Shown here in pieces: positions 1-13,900 of a stretch of 64,000 nucleotides of DNA. The notes under the pieces were generated by a model that ran no database searches, was not told where the DNA came from, and saw nothing but the letters and a program-made list of their open reading frames with translations. The number at the start of each line of letters is the position of its first letter. The first letter of the stretch is position 1. The translations under genes and the position numbers were made by a program. Location: NCBI GenBank assembly GCA_040954595.2, contig CM082581.2, positions 9,672,001 to 9,736,000 on the forward strand. The letters run 5' to 3'. This DNA comes from Balanoglossus misakiensis. Lineage: Eukaryota > Hemichordata.

Positions 1-288
1 TTTTTCAGAACTAGAACTTTAATGAAAGAAGGAAAATAACAATATGAAATAGACAATGTAAAACAGAAATAATTTATCAAAGAAAATGATAAACACAACC
101 AGGGTAACAGAAAATCAACAAAGACCCTAATATTATAAATTTCTGTCTCAGGATAGTCCCTGTCAGATTTTTGGGTTTTCAGGCTCGCTCAACCAACTGT
201 TTGTATTCATAATTCCATGTAAATAACAACACAACTTGGAAATGTGACATGCTTCATTGCCATCATCATCATGTGATCATATTCATGA
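1..288 (-). other. 3' UTR of the BAP31-like gene
   Basis: AT-rich sequence following the stop codon of the minus-strand BAP31-like gene. A minus-strand ATTAAA (plus-strand TTTAAT at 18-23) is a plausible poly(A) signal close to the window edge. No other gene is seen. Confidence 0.4.
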
Positions 289-2305
289 TCAATTTCCCAG
301 CTGCTGCTCTACCTGATGTTCTGTTGATGATCCACCAGATTGTGATCCAGCATTGTCATATTTGTCTTTCATCTCGGCCAATTCTGCCATGGCTTTGGAC
401 AGTGCTGTTGAGTATAAAACAAAGTTGGCTGATCATCTCTGCTTGATGCAATGAGGTTACTGTTATACATGTAGTATTATGGTGCTTCAGATTACTATAG
501 AACTTTTCCCAGTTATTTGTGTTGGGGGTTCAACATTCACTACAAATAGGATTGAATAATCAGGTATATGAATACAGAAGCTAGCAACAGAAACTACATG
601 ATCAGGTGAAAGATAGTTCTTGCACTGAACTTACCTTCTTTTGTTTCATTCAATTCAATTGTGATTTCCAGCTTGCTTTTCTGATGGAACATAAAACGAA
701 AGAGTATATTTTAAAGACAGACTTTCATATGTGCAAATGTTGATAGCATATACAGTAGTCGCATGCAAACAACACAAACAGTATTCAAATAAAAAAAAAC
801 CCTGGTATATATCAGTTTGGAAAGTTTTAGTCTCAGAGATGTGCAACACTTTTACTGTACCTTCAGATTGTCAACATCCTCTGGTGAGCTTTCCTGGACT
901 ATTAATTCTTTTCCACTTTCTGAAGACGTGCTGGCAATAATCTTTGTCTCCAGACCCGCCTTGTCTGCTATTGCATCCCGCAGTAGAAGGAGAACACTGG
1001 ATGAATGATATTGTACATATAAATAACAAGGTTATATATGATCATGCAGTAGACATTTATCAGGTATATATACGTTTCATGTGGAATGAAATAATGAACC
1101 AGACTTTATATTTGGCTATGACAAGTTGGGATTAACACCAACATAGGGCGCATACTCTGATAATACTGATTTCAATGAAACTTACACTGTTAGGTAGAGA
1201 GTGAACCCAGTGATGAGTAGAGTTTTGGACTCCCGGTAATACCTTTCTTCTTTCATGTACACAGCACATGGATTTCCTGCGATCTCAATTGTTTCTTGTT
1301 GTTTGTCGGGAAAGTACATCTTGTACACATCATGCGCAGAATCTTTTTTTTTAAGAAGAGAGGGGGAGAGTTATATAGCGGTACACAGAGTTTGATCGTA
1401 ATTTTAGAAAACCACAAAAAGATTAACAGCAAAAAAAACGAGAACTTACCTAAGAACGAGACTGTCACAATTGCCATAAGAGCAACAAGAAAGTACTGGT
1501 ATTTCAGGTGTGCGCGGAAAGTTTTGTTCACCGTCTCCCGAACCTTGGACCATACAGAAGAATTATACAGGTGTACCCATCTGTAAATGGAGATATGTAT
1601 ATGATATGATTTGTGTAGTGATTTCTGTGTGGAAGGGATTCTTCAAATGGCAAAAGCTGCAGGATGAAACTGATTGTGATTTTACATACGGGTACGTGTT
1701 GTTTTGATCATTAATTTCATGCACAAAAAATGTACATTACAAGAAATTATGGAATACAACTGACAAAATTATTACACGAAGTTTCTGTTTTCTCATCTGC
1801 GGATACAGATATACACGGCCATTAGCTCAAGAAACTAAGAAGATATAATGGGCCTAATTAACAACCCATTTACGCAAATATTGCAAGAGCCACGAAACTT
1901 GCTACATTGACTGTAGAGTCAATGTTTACATTGACACTTAGTAACCATTAAACAATTCCAAACACACTTCCATTTGTCTGCGCAGACTATGAATGAACAA
2001 TAACGTTCATAGCTGTCTGAAATTCAACGGATCAAATGAAAAATATTCCAGTTTAACGGGGGTAACCGCCGGGGGTACGCGGTGTCCGACTCAGGGGTCT
2101 GTCCGACCTGTCGATGTCACATATGGGTCTGGGGAATGCATGGGGTGGGCGTGGTCCCGGGAATGGGGCGTGTCCGTTGAGCTCTGAAGCCCAGGGTATC
2201 AACTCACGTGGTAGCCTTTACGAAAGGGTTCAGAAGAAGGAGGACGACAACCATTTCAACAACCAGGAAACCAGCCGCGATTTGAAACAACAGATTCACG
2301 GCCAT
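289..2305 (-). CDS. BAP31/BAP29-like ER multi-pass membrane protein
   Basis: Six coding exons, read on the minus strand: 2305-2208, 1580-1450, 1342-1186, 996-861, 680-635 and 404-289, joined by GT-AG introns with phases 2, 1, 2, 0, 1, giving 227 residues. The layout matches B-cell receptor-associated proteins 29/31, which are ER cargo and quality-control factors. A first membrane segment lies at residues 3-27 (FLVVEMVVVLLLL) and a second in exon 2 (YFLVALMAIVTVSFL). The family-like NPxA...MKEERYY...KTLLITGF block leads into a third membrane segment, and a charged, partly helical cytosolic tail follows. Human BAP31 has 246 residues. Unlike human BAP31, the tail ends QQLGN rather than a KKxx ER-retrieval signal. 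A CAG|GTAGAG near the end could be a donor, so an alternative last exon left of the window cannot be excluded. The start is the first ATG before the first hydrophobic stretch, in good context (CAACATGGCC). Family assignment is fairly secure; 29 versus 31 is not resolved. Confidence 0.8.
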
Positions 2306-3919
2306 GTTGGTTGCTTCTCTCGTCTACTAGCTACTGCTCCTGTTACAACTTGAGGTCAAAGGTCACGTTAGGGTGAAAGGGGACAGTGATTGGACCACCC
2401 AGCATGCCAAGGAAGTTGGATACCATGGAAGTTTTCAAGAAAATGGACAAATTACGTTCGATTTAGTTCATTGGAGTTGAGTGTGCTGTGGTTTGTGGGA
2501 TTGTTGCATGACTGTCTCATCCTGGTTTTAAGAGTCTCATTACTATAGCGCCATGGCAACAAGACAGAAATGACAGAACAGAATACTCAATCATAATAAT
2601 GGCAAGGTTTTGTTTTATTAACATATGAAATTTAACCTCAATATCATAAGTAGTGATTTTCGCCAATACGATCCTTATTACAGGGAAAGTACATACATAA
2701 ATAAATTAAAAAATCATTGACTGCCAATAACTGAACAAACTTGCTTTACATCAAATTGCATGGGGGAATGCAATTCATTTATCAGAGAATGCAATGAGCT
2801 CAAACTCTTCTCAAATTATCAGATTATTCTCTGTTCATATTTACACTCTATCAAACATGTACATTTGATTGAAAACTGTTTATATGATTGCATTTCTGAC
2901 ATAATTGCAAGTTGAGCATCTTGCCTGTAGTGTACCGTGAAAGTGTGAAAAAATAGACACTGAGTTGGTACACCACTGCAAAGTTTCATATATGGCAGTG
3001 ACAACCGTACTGAATCACTCACTCACAGTACCATGTGTTCTTTCATAACAAATAAAATGTCTTGGCGAAAACTAGGGAAGGTCAAATTTTCTTAAGTAGT
3101 ACGAGTAAAACTTTTGCATACACACAAATAATATAACATAAGATCGAAGTTAATCTAGATTTATTTCCACAGACTTTGCTGTCCAGCATGCATTTATTGG
3201 CCAATTAAAATCAATTTGATATTTTTCAGCCAATGAAGAGAGACTGTATATTTTGATGGCTACTTGTTTGTATCAACTGTTTCACCTTCTGGTGTAAGGT
3301 GTTTTATATGTTGAATTTGGCTGTCAACAGAGTTTCTTGATTCGTCAACTGGGCCAAAGCAACACTGGGGTGGCCACAGCTTCAATGTTGAAATCCCTCA
3401 CAGATCACTGAGTACATGTACATGTACTTCAAAATGGTGGAAGAGATATAACATTCATGCAGACTTGGCAAGCTGTAGTGGTAATACGTGTACTTTAAAG
3501 AATATATGGCAACAGAGCAAATCATGCAATATGTAAATATGAATATGTATTTCATCGACAATCCAAAGGAAGGCTTCGAGGTTTCAGCTTTAAGTCAAAT
3601 TCACTCATAAATGCAATAAATATTGATGTACATGTATTGACTCAAAAACAGCAGATATACATGGAACATAATTGTTTCATTATTTTGCTATTTATATTTC
3701 TTCATACGACTGCATCTCAAAAATTGGAAGAGCTGCAGAGTTTTCTTCACCGTTTAGCCAAGATAGTGAAAAAAAAAGAACACAAACGGTGGGCAAAGTT
3801 TCAAACTGAGCTGCAAATCTGGATCCTATTCACAGAGATCTGAGCTAATCTCTCATCCGAAGGCAAGGTAGGATAAAGAGAGCTTCCTTTATTGAACTCC
3901 CGATTATCTGACGGTAGTG
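2306..3919 (-). other. Spacer between the BAP31-like gene and Abraxas (promoter of the first, 3' UTR of the second)
   Basis: No convincing exon on either strand. Both flanking genes run leftwards, so this stretch should contain the 3' end of Abraxas and the promoter of the BAP31-like gene. Minus-strand AATAAA signals (plus TTTATT) occur at 3888-3893, only 27 nt past the Abraxas stop, and again at 3170-3175 and 2614-2619. The Abraxas 3' UTR may therefore be very short or extend for more than 1 kb. No TATA box is evident ahead of 2305. Confidence 0.4.
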
Positions 3920-6900
3920 TCAAAATACTGGCGAGTTGGAGACTCCATAGTCTGTGTTGCTGTTCTGACTCGATATGAACGTACTGTCACTGTCTGTGCC
4001 ATTATCGTCCACAAACTGCTCATACTTCGGCTCACGTCCCTTGTCTTTGATACCCTTTTCTGCCACATTATGTCCATTTGCCTCATTCTGCATTCCCCTG
4101 TTCATGCTGCGACTAGGCTGGGGCTCTTCTGATATAAATCGTTTCATTCTTGCATTGCCCCGCGACTTCTTGATGGAGTCCACCATTTCGTTGATCATTC
4201 CGGCGAACGGATCTGACGACTTTGCCGGCTCTGGTGCCACCACCACCATCACCTCCTCTTCCTCCTCCTCATCTCTGGGTGAAACGTCGTTTGTTGGCTC
4301 ATCATCTGTTTCCGTGGTGATTGCATTGGTTTCCATAGCAACTGGCGCCATGTCTTGGTTGTGTGTTTCGGGTGAACTGATCAGGATTGGTTCATCTTGT
4401 CCTGGTGATCTGGCCACATCTGCAGGTTCCGCTGGAATAAATAAAATAGAATACATTCACCCCAAATGATATGAGCTTTATAACCACTCACTACAGATTT
4501 TGGAAAGATATCCACTTTGGTATTCAATCCATTCTGGTCATTGATGTACAATGATCAAAGTCCTTGCATTCACCTTGGTTGACCTTCTCGGCTTCCTTTG
4601 TTTTCCTTTTCGTCTCAGCTTTTCTTCGGAGTTCACTGACCTCACTTGACAACTTCTCAAGCTTGTCTTCACTTGCAGAGACGTTTCCTTGGAGAGACTA
4701 AACAGGGGGAAAAGTGAATTCATACAAGATGTATTTCTGACATGACATCTTGGTTGAAGTAGTCCTCTAGACTTTTTTACTGACAAGGCCTCCCCTGGTT
4801 GTCATACTCAGTTGCTGGTGTATTTTTCCCGATCTGTTGTACCTGAATTTATTAGCAAACTTATTTTGACTCACCACCAGTTTTGATTGCATCAGTGTGT
4901 TCATTTGGAGAATAACTTTCACAGAATGTAACTGTCCCACATCATCCATGAATTTGTCACTGTAAGTAGAAAAGGAAATAGTTTGGCTTCACTTGAAAGC
5001 AGCCTGTTATCTTGGGAATATCAACTGTGGTGATACACTGTTAACAAAAGCAGGTACCTTCACAAGAGAAGCGATGAGTCATTGTCATGAATGTGTCTTA
5101 TCATATAGGAAATGTAGAAGACAGCCAAACTGAGAGGCTAATTCAGACAACATAGTATATGAAATTGATTGTGTATTTTCTTTATGAATAATGTTAACAT
5201 GTCACACCAGACTGTGTCCAAACTATCATATTCAGTTGAACAATTAAATATACATACCGAAAACTGTCTAAGACATTATTGTAGCTGCCATTCCTTGCAG
5301 ATAACGCTGAGTTCTGTTTGGTTCTGTACTCGGAGTGCTCCGTGTTTCCAAGATTGAAAATGGTGACCGGCAAAGGTGTAAATTCACTGTGATCAACAAA
5401 CCAAAACAACTGGTGATTACTAAGACAAAACAAGACAATACATACCGGAAATAGAAACTCTAAAATTTTAGTTGTGAAATCAGAGAAGTTAAGCAAAGCT
5501 TCTCACCTGCCGTTATAAGTCAAACACAAGTAATCTGTCGAATGAGTTGATATGGTTATGTTGGCAAATGAGGTAAACAGTCCAAATAAAAATGTCTTCT
5601 CCGAAACGTCCCGGAATATTCTTAGAAGACTCTGATGGACTGACTGTTCCCTCATGGAGACCTCCAATGACGTCATCCTGCGAAATTTATACCAGCCGAC
5701 AACATGCTGCAAGAGATGTCATGAAGAACATTAGGAAATCCAAAGCAAAATATCTGTGATTCCTCAGACCTCTAATTACAAAAGAAATTCAAATCAAAGT
5801 AACCAAGAGGGCATGTATATCAGTGTGACTCCTTTATTCACCAATGCACACATTGCTCACTACAGCAATCTTTCTGACCTTTGACACTGAATCTTCATTT
5901 ACTATCCTACCTTGTAATTCTCTTTTAACATTGACAACAGCTGGACTTGGTTCACATGTCCTTTCCTGTTGTAAAAACTGACAAAAAGTAAAAAGCAGAT
6001 TAGAAATTAATCAGATCTTTTGAAGCCCTCTTTGCTGACGTCATTTCCCCTCCCCTCTTCACATCTCTTCTCACAAAATCACCACACAGAAGTACAAATC
6101 TAAAAGTCAACTTACCTGCCAAGTTCAGGACATGGAAAATATGAAAATACATCTGTAGAGGGTAGAAAACACCAACAGTGAAAGTTTGATATGTCCACTA
6201 CATACTTGCATAAAAGCAGCATTGTAAAGCTTTCACAATGTGATTTAGAGCCATTTTGTTGACTCAATCTATATGATAGTCTGACAAGAAAGTTGACTGC
6301 ATATGTATAAGTACTACACTGTTCCTTTATTATATTTCTCTGTATGTCAGTGTATTCACATTTTAACTTGTTTTCTGGGAAATTAAAGTATTAGGACTTG
6401 GAATGACATACTTATGGCTATTTCTTCTTTCTTGTGTTTTTCATGTGAATCTGTGATTTGGCTGGTGACATGTCGGGTCACTTCTCCAATCAGGAACCCT
6501 TCCTGCAGAAAATAGTGCAACGATTAACAACTTACTACTATAGTATGTCAAAAGAAGTATGATTATCACAGTTTCTTTCAACTCATGACTCTTGGGTTGG
6601 TAGTACCAGTACATGTATTCAAAACAAGCTGTCGTAATAAAGACATATCCCAGAAATCTTGTGAAGTACGTATGATGAGTCCTTGAGTTAAAGGACACCA
6701 AACGGATGTTTACACTCCATTAATAATGATATCCTCTTAGCATATAGCGGGCTTGTCAGAAATTTCGGGTGTCAGACGACACTGAAACAAACTCTCGTCG
6801 TCCTTTTTAAGGGGTAACTCGCTCTCTTTGATTTTATATATATATTTTGAGGGTTTTTTTCTCAGGTAAGCACCGGACTGAATTACACTGTGCACACATA

Positions 6901-7360
6901 CAATACATCATTACATGTTGTACGTTCCCACATACTCAGCCCAGTGGTTCGTACTGTCATTATCCAAGACTATTAAAGCATCCAAAGATACGCATAAGTT
7001 GGGAGAAAAATAACTGTACTTTGAGACTACATTTGAGATTCAGATAACAACATAAGAACTTGTTAATGAACTTTGAAATTCCGGTAACATGCCAGGAACA
7101 TGACATAATCGATTCGATTACGGAAAGCAGGAAGTGAACGCAAGGTACATAAGTGGGGCTAAAGGGTCGACGGTCAAAATAGAATGATTATTCTTGTTTA
7201 ATGTCTCTTTTCCTCAAAACGTCTACGTCGCAAAAACTTAAGATCTTCGGTGGTCTTGTAGTCGGACTATCACGACTTAACTCACCTGATCTCCTTGACA
7301 ATTTTGCTGATCAAGAATCAGAGAACTCCAAAGGCCTCCACTTATGTTGACAGACGCCAT
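3920..7360 (-). CDS. ABRAXAS1: Abraxas-family scaffold protein (BRCA1-A/BRISC type) with C-terminal SPxF motif
   Basis: Nine coding exons on the minus strand: 7360-7286, 6502-6412, 6152-6116, 5977-5911, 5706-5507, 5386-5258, 4959-4875, 4697-4574 and 4431-3920, with phases 0, 1, 2, 0, 2, 2, 0, 1, giving 439 residues (human ABRAXAS1 409, ABRAXAS2 415). The N-terminal half is the catalytically dead MPN domain. It shows EGFLIGEV in exon 2, SFYNRKGHVN in exon 4, HVVGWYKFRR in exon 5 and FNLGNTEHSEY in exon 6, all close to ABRAXAS1/2. Exons 7-8 give a charged coiled coil. The last exon is an acidic, Ser-rich tail with a basic KKSRGNARMKRF stretch and ends in SPVF, which fits the pSer-Pro-x-Phe motif by which ABRAXAS1 binds the BRCA1 BRCT repeats. 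ABRAXAS2 lacks that motif. In known complexes the protein scaffolds the K63 deubiquitinase BRCC36. The start is the first ATG of the open exon (AACATGGCG). One ancestral gene may serve both complexes. Confidence 0.9.
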
Positions 7361-7908
7361 GTTTGATTTTGAACCCCTTATCTTGGCCAAGAATGATAGG
7401 GGAAACCATTTGCTGCCTTTTTGAATAGAAAGTAATTTGATTTCCGAATCGAAAATATCAAACGAAAACAATGAAGATTTCACCCCTAGAATGTCATCAT
7501 CTTATCCACATATTTTCATGGCGTTCTTATAAATATAAACGGAGCTCATGGGGCTGCATGGAGTAAATATACAAATTGGGTAATTTACCTATGGTATGAT
7601 TTGAGACAAAAGTTTTTCAATGCCGTTGGCAACCAGACAAGCGCTATAAAAAAGTTAAATTTTAAAAAAGTCTGCCTTGTTGATTATGGTTAATAATGAT
7701 ATTCATGGTGCACGTGATGTTTGCACAACATGGGCGCCGTCCGTGACACGCCCACCTCCCCTTGCCCTTTGACCCCCCAGCCTCCATCTGATCACCTGAC
7801 AACTAAAGCAACGTAAAGCTAAAGAACGTGAACGCTGATCGTGTCCGTCTCCAGGTACAGCTTGATATCATATCCCCATCTGAAGTGAGCCGCATCCACA
7901 TAAAAATA
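7361..7908. promoter_or_regulatory. Shared head-to-head promoter region of Abraxas and hexokinase 1
   Basis: The start codons of the minus-strand Abraxas gene (7360) and the plus-strand hexokinase gene (7909) are 548 bp apart and point away from each other, so one interval must hold both 5' UTRs and promoters. No TATA box is obvious. A CACGTG E-box lies at 7711-7716, followed by a C-rich stretch around 7735-7785. Shared use is inferred from geometry. Confidence 0.5.
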
Positions 7909-10900
7909 ATGGCCGAAGCGAAAACCGTGAGTATATAAAGTTATGATCAAAGAGGGAAATATTAGTATGCTTGTTCCGACCTTGATACATGTATTATAAA
8001 TGTCTGGCCATTGACACGTACACTACATCATGTACATGTCTGTTGTACTGTGGTCAAACTTACAATGCTCATCAATCCTGATTTCCCCTTTAAAGTTCGT
8101 CTGATTGTGCTGCATTATACAGCTCGAAAATGAGAAACATATCAAAGGAACGTCTGAATGGAAGGCGTTCTTTGCATATATACTGGTACAGTGGTAGTCT
8201 GGTAGTGTGAAAGTGTTGTAGCTATCTTTAGCTACGGTTGGTGAATTGATGAGCTTTTACATTACTAAACATATGCCATCCTCTGGAAGTAGTAATTAAC
8301 TACAATGTTCAAGTTTCAGTTATGCTAATTGACAATCTTAACCATACAACTCACTCTCAAAATCAGGGGTTCAGAAATATAGTTTATGAGCCATTGTATT
8401 TGTAGTAAATAATGCCCCATAAACTATGTTTCTGAACCCATATTGAGAGTGAGTTATTTGTTGACATTACTAACATGTATACCTGTGCCAATATTTACTC
8501 GATAGGAGAGAGCCAATACTGTGATGTGATAAATGCATTTATTAGGGCCCAGGCCTTCTTTGAAACTCCCTTCCGCATATTTACCACAACTGCAGATATT
8601 ATAGGGGATGCCTGTAATCAAGGGGGTGCACTCCTATCTGATAATGGCAACAGGAATACATGTACTTTCTTTGATTGTCAAATATACTATTTGAAAGCCA
8701 ATTACATAATACCCTCCTCAAATCCATGCAATTTAGAATGGTCTATATATTGTGTAGTGACAGACAGTCCAACTGTGATCCCTCCTTGCTAGTTATGATC
8801 TGTAATCATAATCTAATCTTCTGCAAGGATTATATTCTCACTTCCTTTGTTCAGTGGAAGATATCTGAAAAACGAAGAGATTCACAGAAATCTTGATCAT
8901 GCAGTGAGTCAGCACCAATAATCTCAGAATTTCCTTTAATGTGCAAGTTTTCTAACATAGTAAACATCACAGGCTTTCCGTCCTTTCAAAGACTTTCATG
9001 TGAACTAGAAAGGCACCCCCTGGCTGACGCCCTCTTTATGACTCAGCATTGTCATTATGCATTCCAACCTTAAAACACCCATTTGAAAGTGGGAGGTGTT
9101 TTGCATAACAATTAAATGAATAAAACCAGGACACAGTTTGTTGTCTATATTGTGACAGAACCAAAAGAGTGCATTATCTGTGATTGTGTGTGATTGCTTT
9201 AGTCTAGATTTATTGAATGCTATCAGTTTGTATACAGACAGGGGGCCTGGAATATTAAACCAAAGAATGTTAGAGTCTCCGACAACCCTTCTGCTGTACA
9301 TTTCATGAAAACAGTAGGGACTCCACCAAGGCTGTCTGGTATGCCTGATCTTCTCAGTGTCTGCTTGATACACTATTTTGTTAGTGTATTACGCATATCC
9401 ATGTAAGGAAGGGTGAAAAAGCACAAAATGGTAATTACTAGGGTTGTCATGGTAACCAAAAATGAGTTCACATTCTCAGTGTGTTCAAACATATTAAATT
9501 GTGTGATTTTTGCAGCTCAAAATTGGAATGTTTGCATAATAAGTGTGATACTTGAGTGTACATGTACAAACATATATGCATGTACTTGCATATTGACCCT
9601 ACAAGTTAAATTTCAATTACTATGCCGTATGACTAATTTATTCTCAGCTGAATCTACATACCTATAGAAGTTCCAAATAAAGACATAAAGCTGATTGTGG
9701 CAATGTTCTCGCCCCATTCTTTCCATGCAAACTGATTATGCTATTTTTACTATCAGTGACTTTGATCAAGCTATTTCAGTGAAGCCCAACAACCTCTAGC
9801 AGAGTGGAGAGTAATGAACCAAAACATTGGATAAGACAGACAGTCACCTTGTACTAATGGACGATGTGTTGAATTGGCCTTGTACTTTGGTCAGATTTGT
9901 CCGAATCTGTACATGGTTGTGCAAATACCCACATACCAAATTCAACAGTTGCTTTTTATATAATAAATAAAGTAGTGCTCTGTCTTTCAACCTTAAGCAA
10001 CTTGCTTGCTTGTTCTTATCTCCTCCATTGGATTGATCAACAGAAGTAGGAGTGTACAAGTTCCTGCACCTCTTTACCCAATCTGCAAACTATTACTAAC
10101 ATTAACACTATTCCTGTCTGCAAATTTTCTCTCCACAGCATGTCAGTAGATTGAAGCAGGTTCAAATGGGATGACATTGGGTGTGAAAAAACATCCTTTT
10201 CCCATTTAAACCTGTTTGCAAACTAACATTAACCCCCTGCTGTCTGCATGCACCTTCTCCTTCTTACAGAAGTGGGTTAGGATAGGAGATCGTTGGATAC
10301 AAAAGAGACAAACATCGGTGGAAGATTTCGGGGTATTCTACTCTTGTCTTGTCTGTGTTGGTGAAATCTTCATGCTCATCTGAAATAGGAAATGTGTACT
10401 TAAACCATAAACTTTTAAGTTTTGATGGTTAAGGTGATGGGCATATCTGGAACATGGTGACAAACATAAATCCGTATAATTCATATTTTTATTTTTCATT
10501 TAGATTTATGAATTAAATTGATATTTGCATTCATGCCAACATATAAAAGTGTTGTCCAAGTTAAGTAAATCATAAACATAAACATTTCTACCATTTCACT
10601 TTGGAATCCAGCAGATATTGATCCCTGAAATGACCTACATCTGGTTGGCACAAAATTACCAAGCGAGACATTTCATACATTTGTCAATTCCATTGTGACA
10701 ACCAGGTTTTTGTCAATTTGATCAGTGTCAGAAGTTAATGACCTGATACGCTGTGTAAATCCTACAAATGGGTCACCTGACATGTGTCAATATTTAGCCG
10801 AAGTCAGGCAGGGTTATCAGACAAGTTTTGAATGTGTGTCCAAGATGGACGAAAGTTCCCATTCATTAAAAAAATGGTGGTCCCTGCTTTATGGTCCTTG

Positions 10901-13900
10901 AACCTGTGAGGGGTAGTGTAATAAAACTATGCAATACTAGGTGACAGGGAATTTACATATTTAGCACCAAAATAATAACTTTGTGGTCATGAAATGCACA
11001 GATGTGCGACTGGTTCAGCCTGTCTGAGTAACAGTTCTGAACATGTAAAAGTCATAACAAAATGGACACTTTTCAGTCATGTTGAATTGTGTCGATCATG
11101 ACAAGAGGTGGTAAGTATTCTTGGTTCTGGTATGCACTCATATCCAGGCGCGCTGTAACAAACAGCAGAGCTAACCCCAGGAGTGATGCTTTGCTGGAAA
11201 TACTAACAATGTTATCATTTTCTCTGACCTTACTATCAAGTCATCTGAGTTTCTGATAACCAGAGTTCAGAGTTTATTCATTCATATGGTTGTTCAGTGT
11301 GAAGGGGATTTGTGGCTGAATCTTGACTGCCATCCTTCATTCACATGTGTTTTTTCACTATAATTGTTCATTTTTCATGCTCTATAAATTCATCAGAGTT
11401 AGAGGCCATTGCCAGAACACATTCTCAAATAAACATAGATTAGTGCAATTCCCTAAAGGACTAAGCTATCAAAAGAAACTAAATATGATATGTTTTACAT
11501 TCTTCCAAAGCGCCACTAAACATCTAAGTTGTCTCTCCTTTGCTTATTTCAGGTGGATTCTGTTCTAGAGTCCCTGCACTTGACTCCAACCCAGCTGGCA
11601 GATGTCAAAGGTCGTCTGCACAATGATATGCTGAAGGGACTGAGGGCTGCTTCCAATCCAACTGCCAAGATCAAGATGTACCCAACCTATGTCAGAGCCA
11701 CTCCCGATCTAACAGGTATGGAAACACTCGTATTCCATGAAAGGGGACGTGACCAGTAAAAACCCATGTTTCAACATTTTTCACCACATGAAATATACGA
11801 GTCTGAAAGTTGTGTACTCATCAATGATTTCTTTAGTGATTAAAAATTTCAGCTATATGTTTCCCATCGAATTTATCTCTTGCTTATTTCAGAGAAGGGA
11901 CATTTCCTGGCTTTGGATCTGGGCGGCAGTAATTTCCGTGTTCTTCACATCGAACTTGCCGGCAAAGATGTGAAGCAACGGAGTGAAATTTTCAAACTCA
12001 GTCCAGAGTTGATGACTGGAACTGGCGAACAGGTGAGAGCTGAATCTGAATAAAGAGTTGGATTTTTCTGTGAAACATAGACTAAGAGGTTTTGATGCAA
12101 GATGTTGCTTCTCGTGTAAGACAGTTGTGAAGAGCAAAGCTTGCTCATGCTACATTACCATGAGCAAAATTCAATCTTCTGAACTCAAGATATTCATTTT
12201 TTCATGAACGGTTTGATCCATGAGCTATTTCTATTTTTTGTTTTCTAGTTGTTTGATTATATTGCTGAATGTTTAGCCAACTTCGTCAAGGATCACGATT
12301 TGAAGGGACAGAAACTTCCTCTCGGGTTTACATTCTCGTTTCCATGCAAACAACGAGGCTTAGCATCAGGTAAGTTGGGATTTGTATTCAGGCCAAATGA
12401 TAGTTATATTTTATAGAGTATTGTTTGTTCTACTGTTTTAAAGGCAGACAACACATGCCGTTTACGTTTCAGCATTTTCTTTCCCCGATAATTGATCACA
12501 GATTCTTCCCATTTTTTGTTCTCGTTTTACTAATCAGCCACTCTGACCACCTGGACCAAAGGTTTCACAGCATCTGGGGTCGAAGGTCAAGATGTCTGTA
12601 AATTGCTCTACGAAGCTGTAGGAAGAAGAGGGGTAAGTCGCTAGTATTTTATGATAATGTCAACAGTCTCCTGACAGGTTGGCCAGTAAACAGACTGTTT
12701 TGAGCTAGATTTATGAAGCCAGGTGCTCCGACAGAACCAACCTCTCTTATATGTTTTTTTTTCATTTCAACAGGATGTTGAACTGGATGTCATAGCTGTT
12801 GTCAATGATACCACTGGCACACTCATGTCATGTGCACACTCAAATCCTGAGTGCATGGCCGGACTAATTCTTGGTAAGTTTTTGATTTTGGTGCATGATT
12901 TTCCTCAAACAAAAATTTGTCACTAAAGATTCGCAACTGAACAAACTTATTTTGTTTGCACATTCCTCAGGAACTGGTACCAACATGTGCTACATCGAAA
13001 AACTAGAGAATGTGGAATTATGGGATGGCGATACTAATCCCCCCAAGCAGGTGTTAATAAACATGGAATGGGGTGCCTTTGGTGACGACGGCACTTTGGA
13101 TGACATCAGGACAGAGTATGATGAAGAAATGGATAAAAACTCATTCAATCCAGGAAAACAAAAGTGAGTTTGTGATATCGTTTACAGAAGTGTGACACTC
13201 ATTCTAATCATAATATCACATTCTTGTGTGAAGTATCCCTTACACTCCTTTGCAGTGGTGACATATTGAATTGACATGCGCTTGTTCCTCCAGGTATGAG
13301 AAGATGATCTCAGGAATGTACCTTGGTGAACTGGTGCGACTGGTTCTTGTAAAACTGGCAAACAACAACCTGGTGTTCAACGGCCAAACCACAGAAGCCT
13401 TGCAGACACAATGGAAGTTTGAGACTGCATTCCTTTCACAAGTCGAAGGGTGAGTGCAAAATGCTCTTCACAACTTTTCACAAACTTAGCAGGAATGGGA
13501 TGGTTGATATTACAGACTCTTGCAAGGGCACTGGTGAAAATAGTTAAAAGCAGGAATGAAATGGCAGAAAATATCCCCCTGATTGGTTTTGTTTTGAATT
13601 AATCTTCACAGAGACAAATCTACAGACTTCAAAGAATGCATCAAGATCTTGCAAGGTCTCGGATTAAAGCCGACACCTCAAGACTGCAACCTTGTGAAGA
13701 CCGTCTGCGAGGCCATATCCGTACGTGCAGCCAAGCTGGCAGCGGCCGGCACAGCCGCGGTCGCGTGTCAACTCGGCAAGCCCAAAGTCACGGTCGGCGT
13801 GGACGGATCCCTGTACAAGAAACATCCAAACTTTCACAATCTCATGACCGCTTCCATCAAGCAGCTCGCTCCGGACGTCGACGTTTCCTTCGAGATGTCG

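Noticed and set aside
9005-9373. 122-codon minus-strand frame in hexokinase 1 intron 1
   Set aside because: No recognisable domain, no splice context, and typical of chance frames in AT-rich intron.
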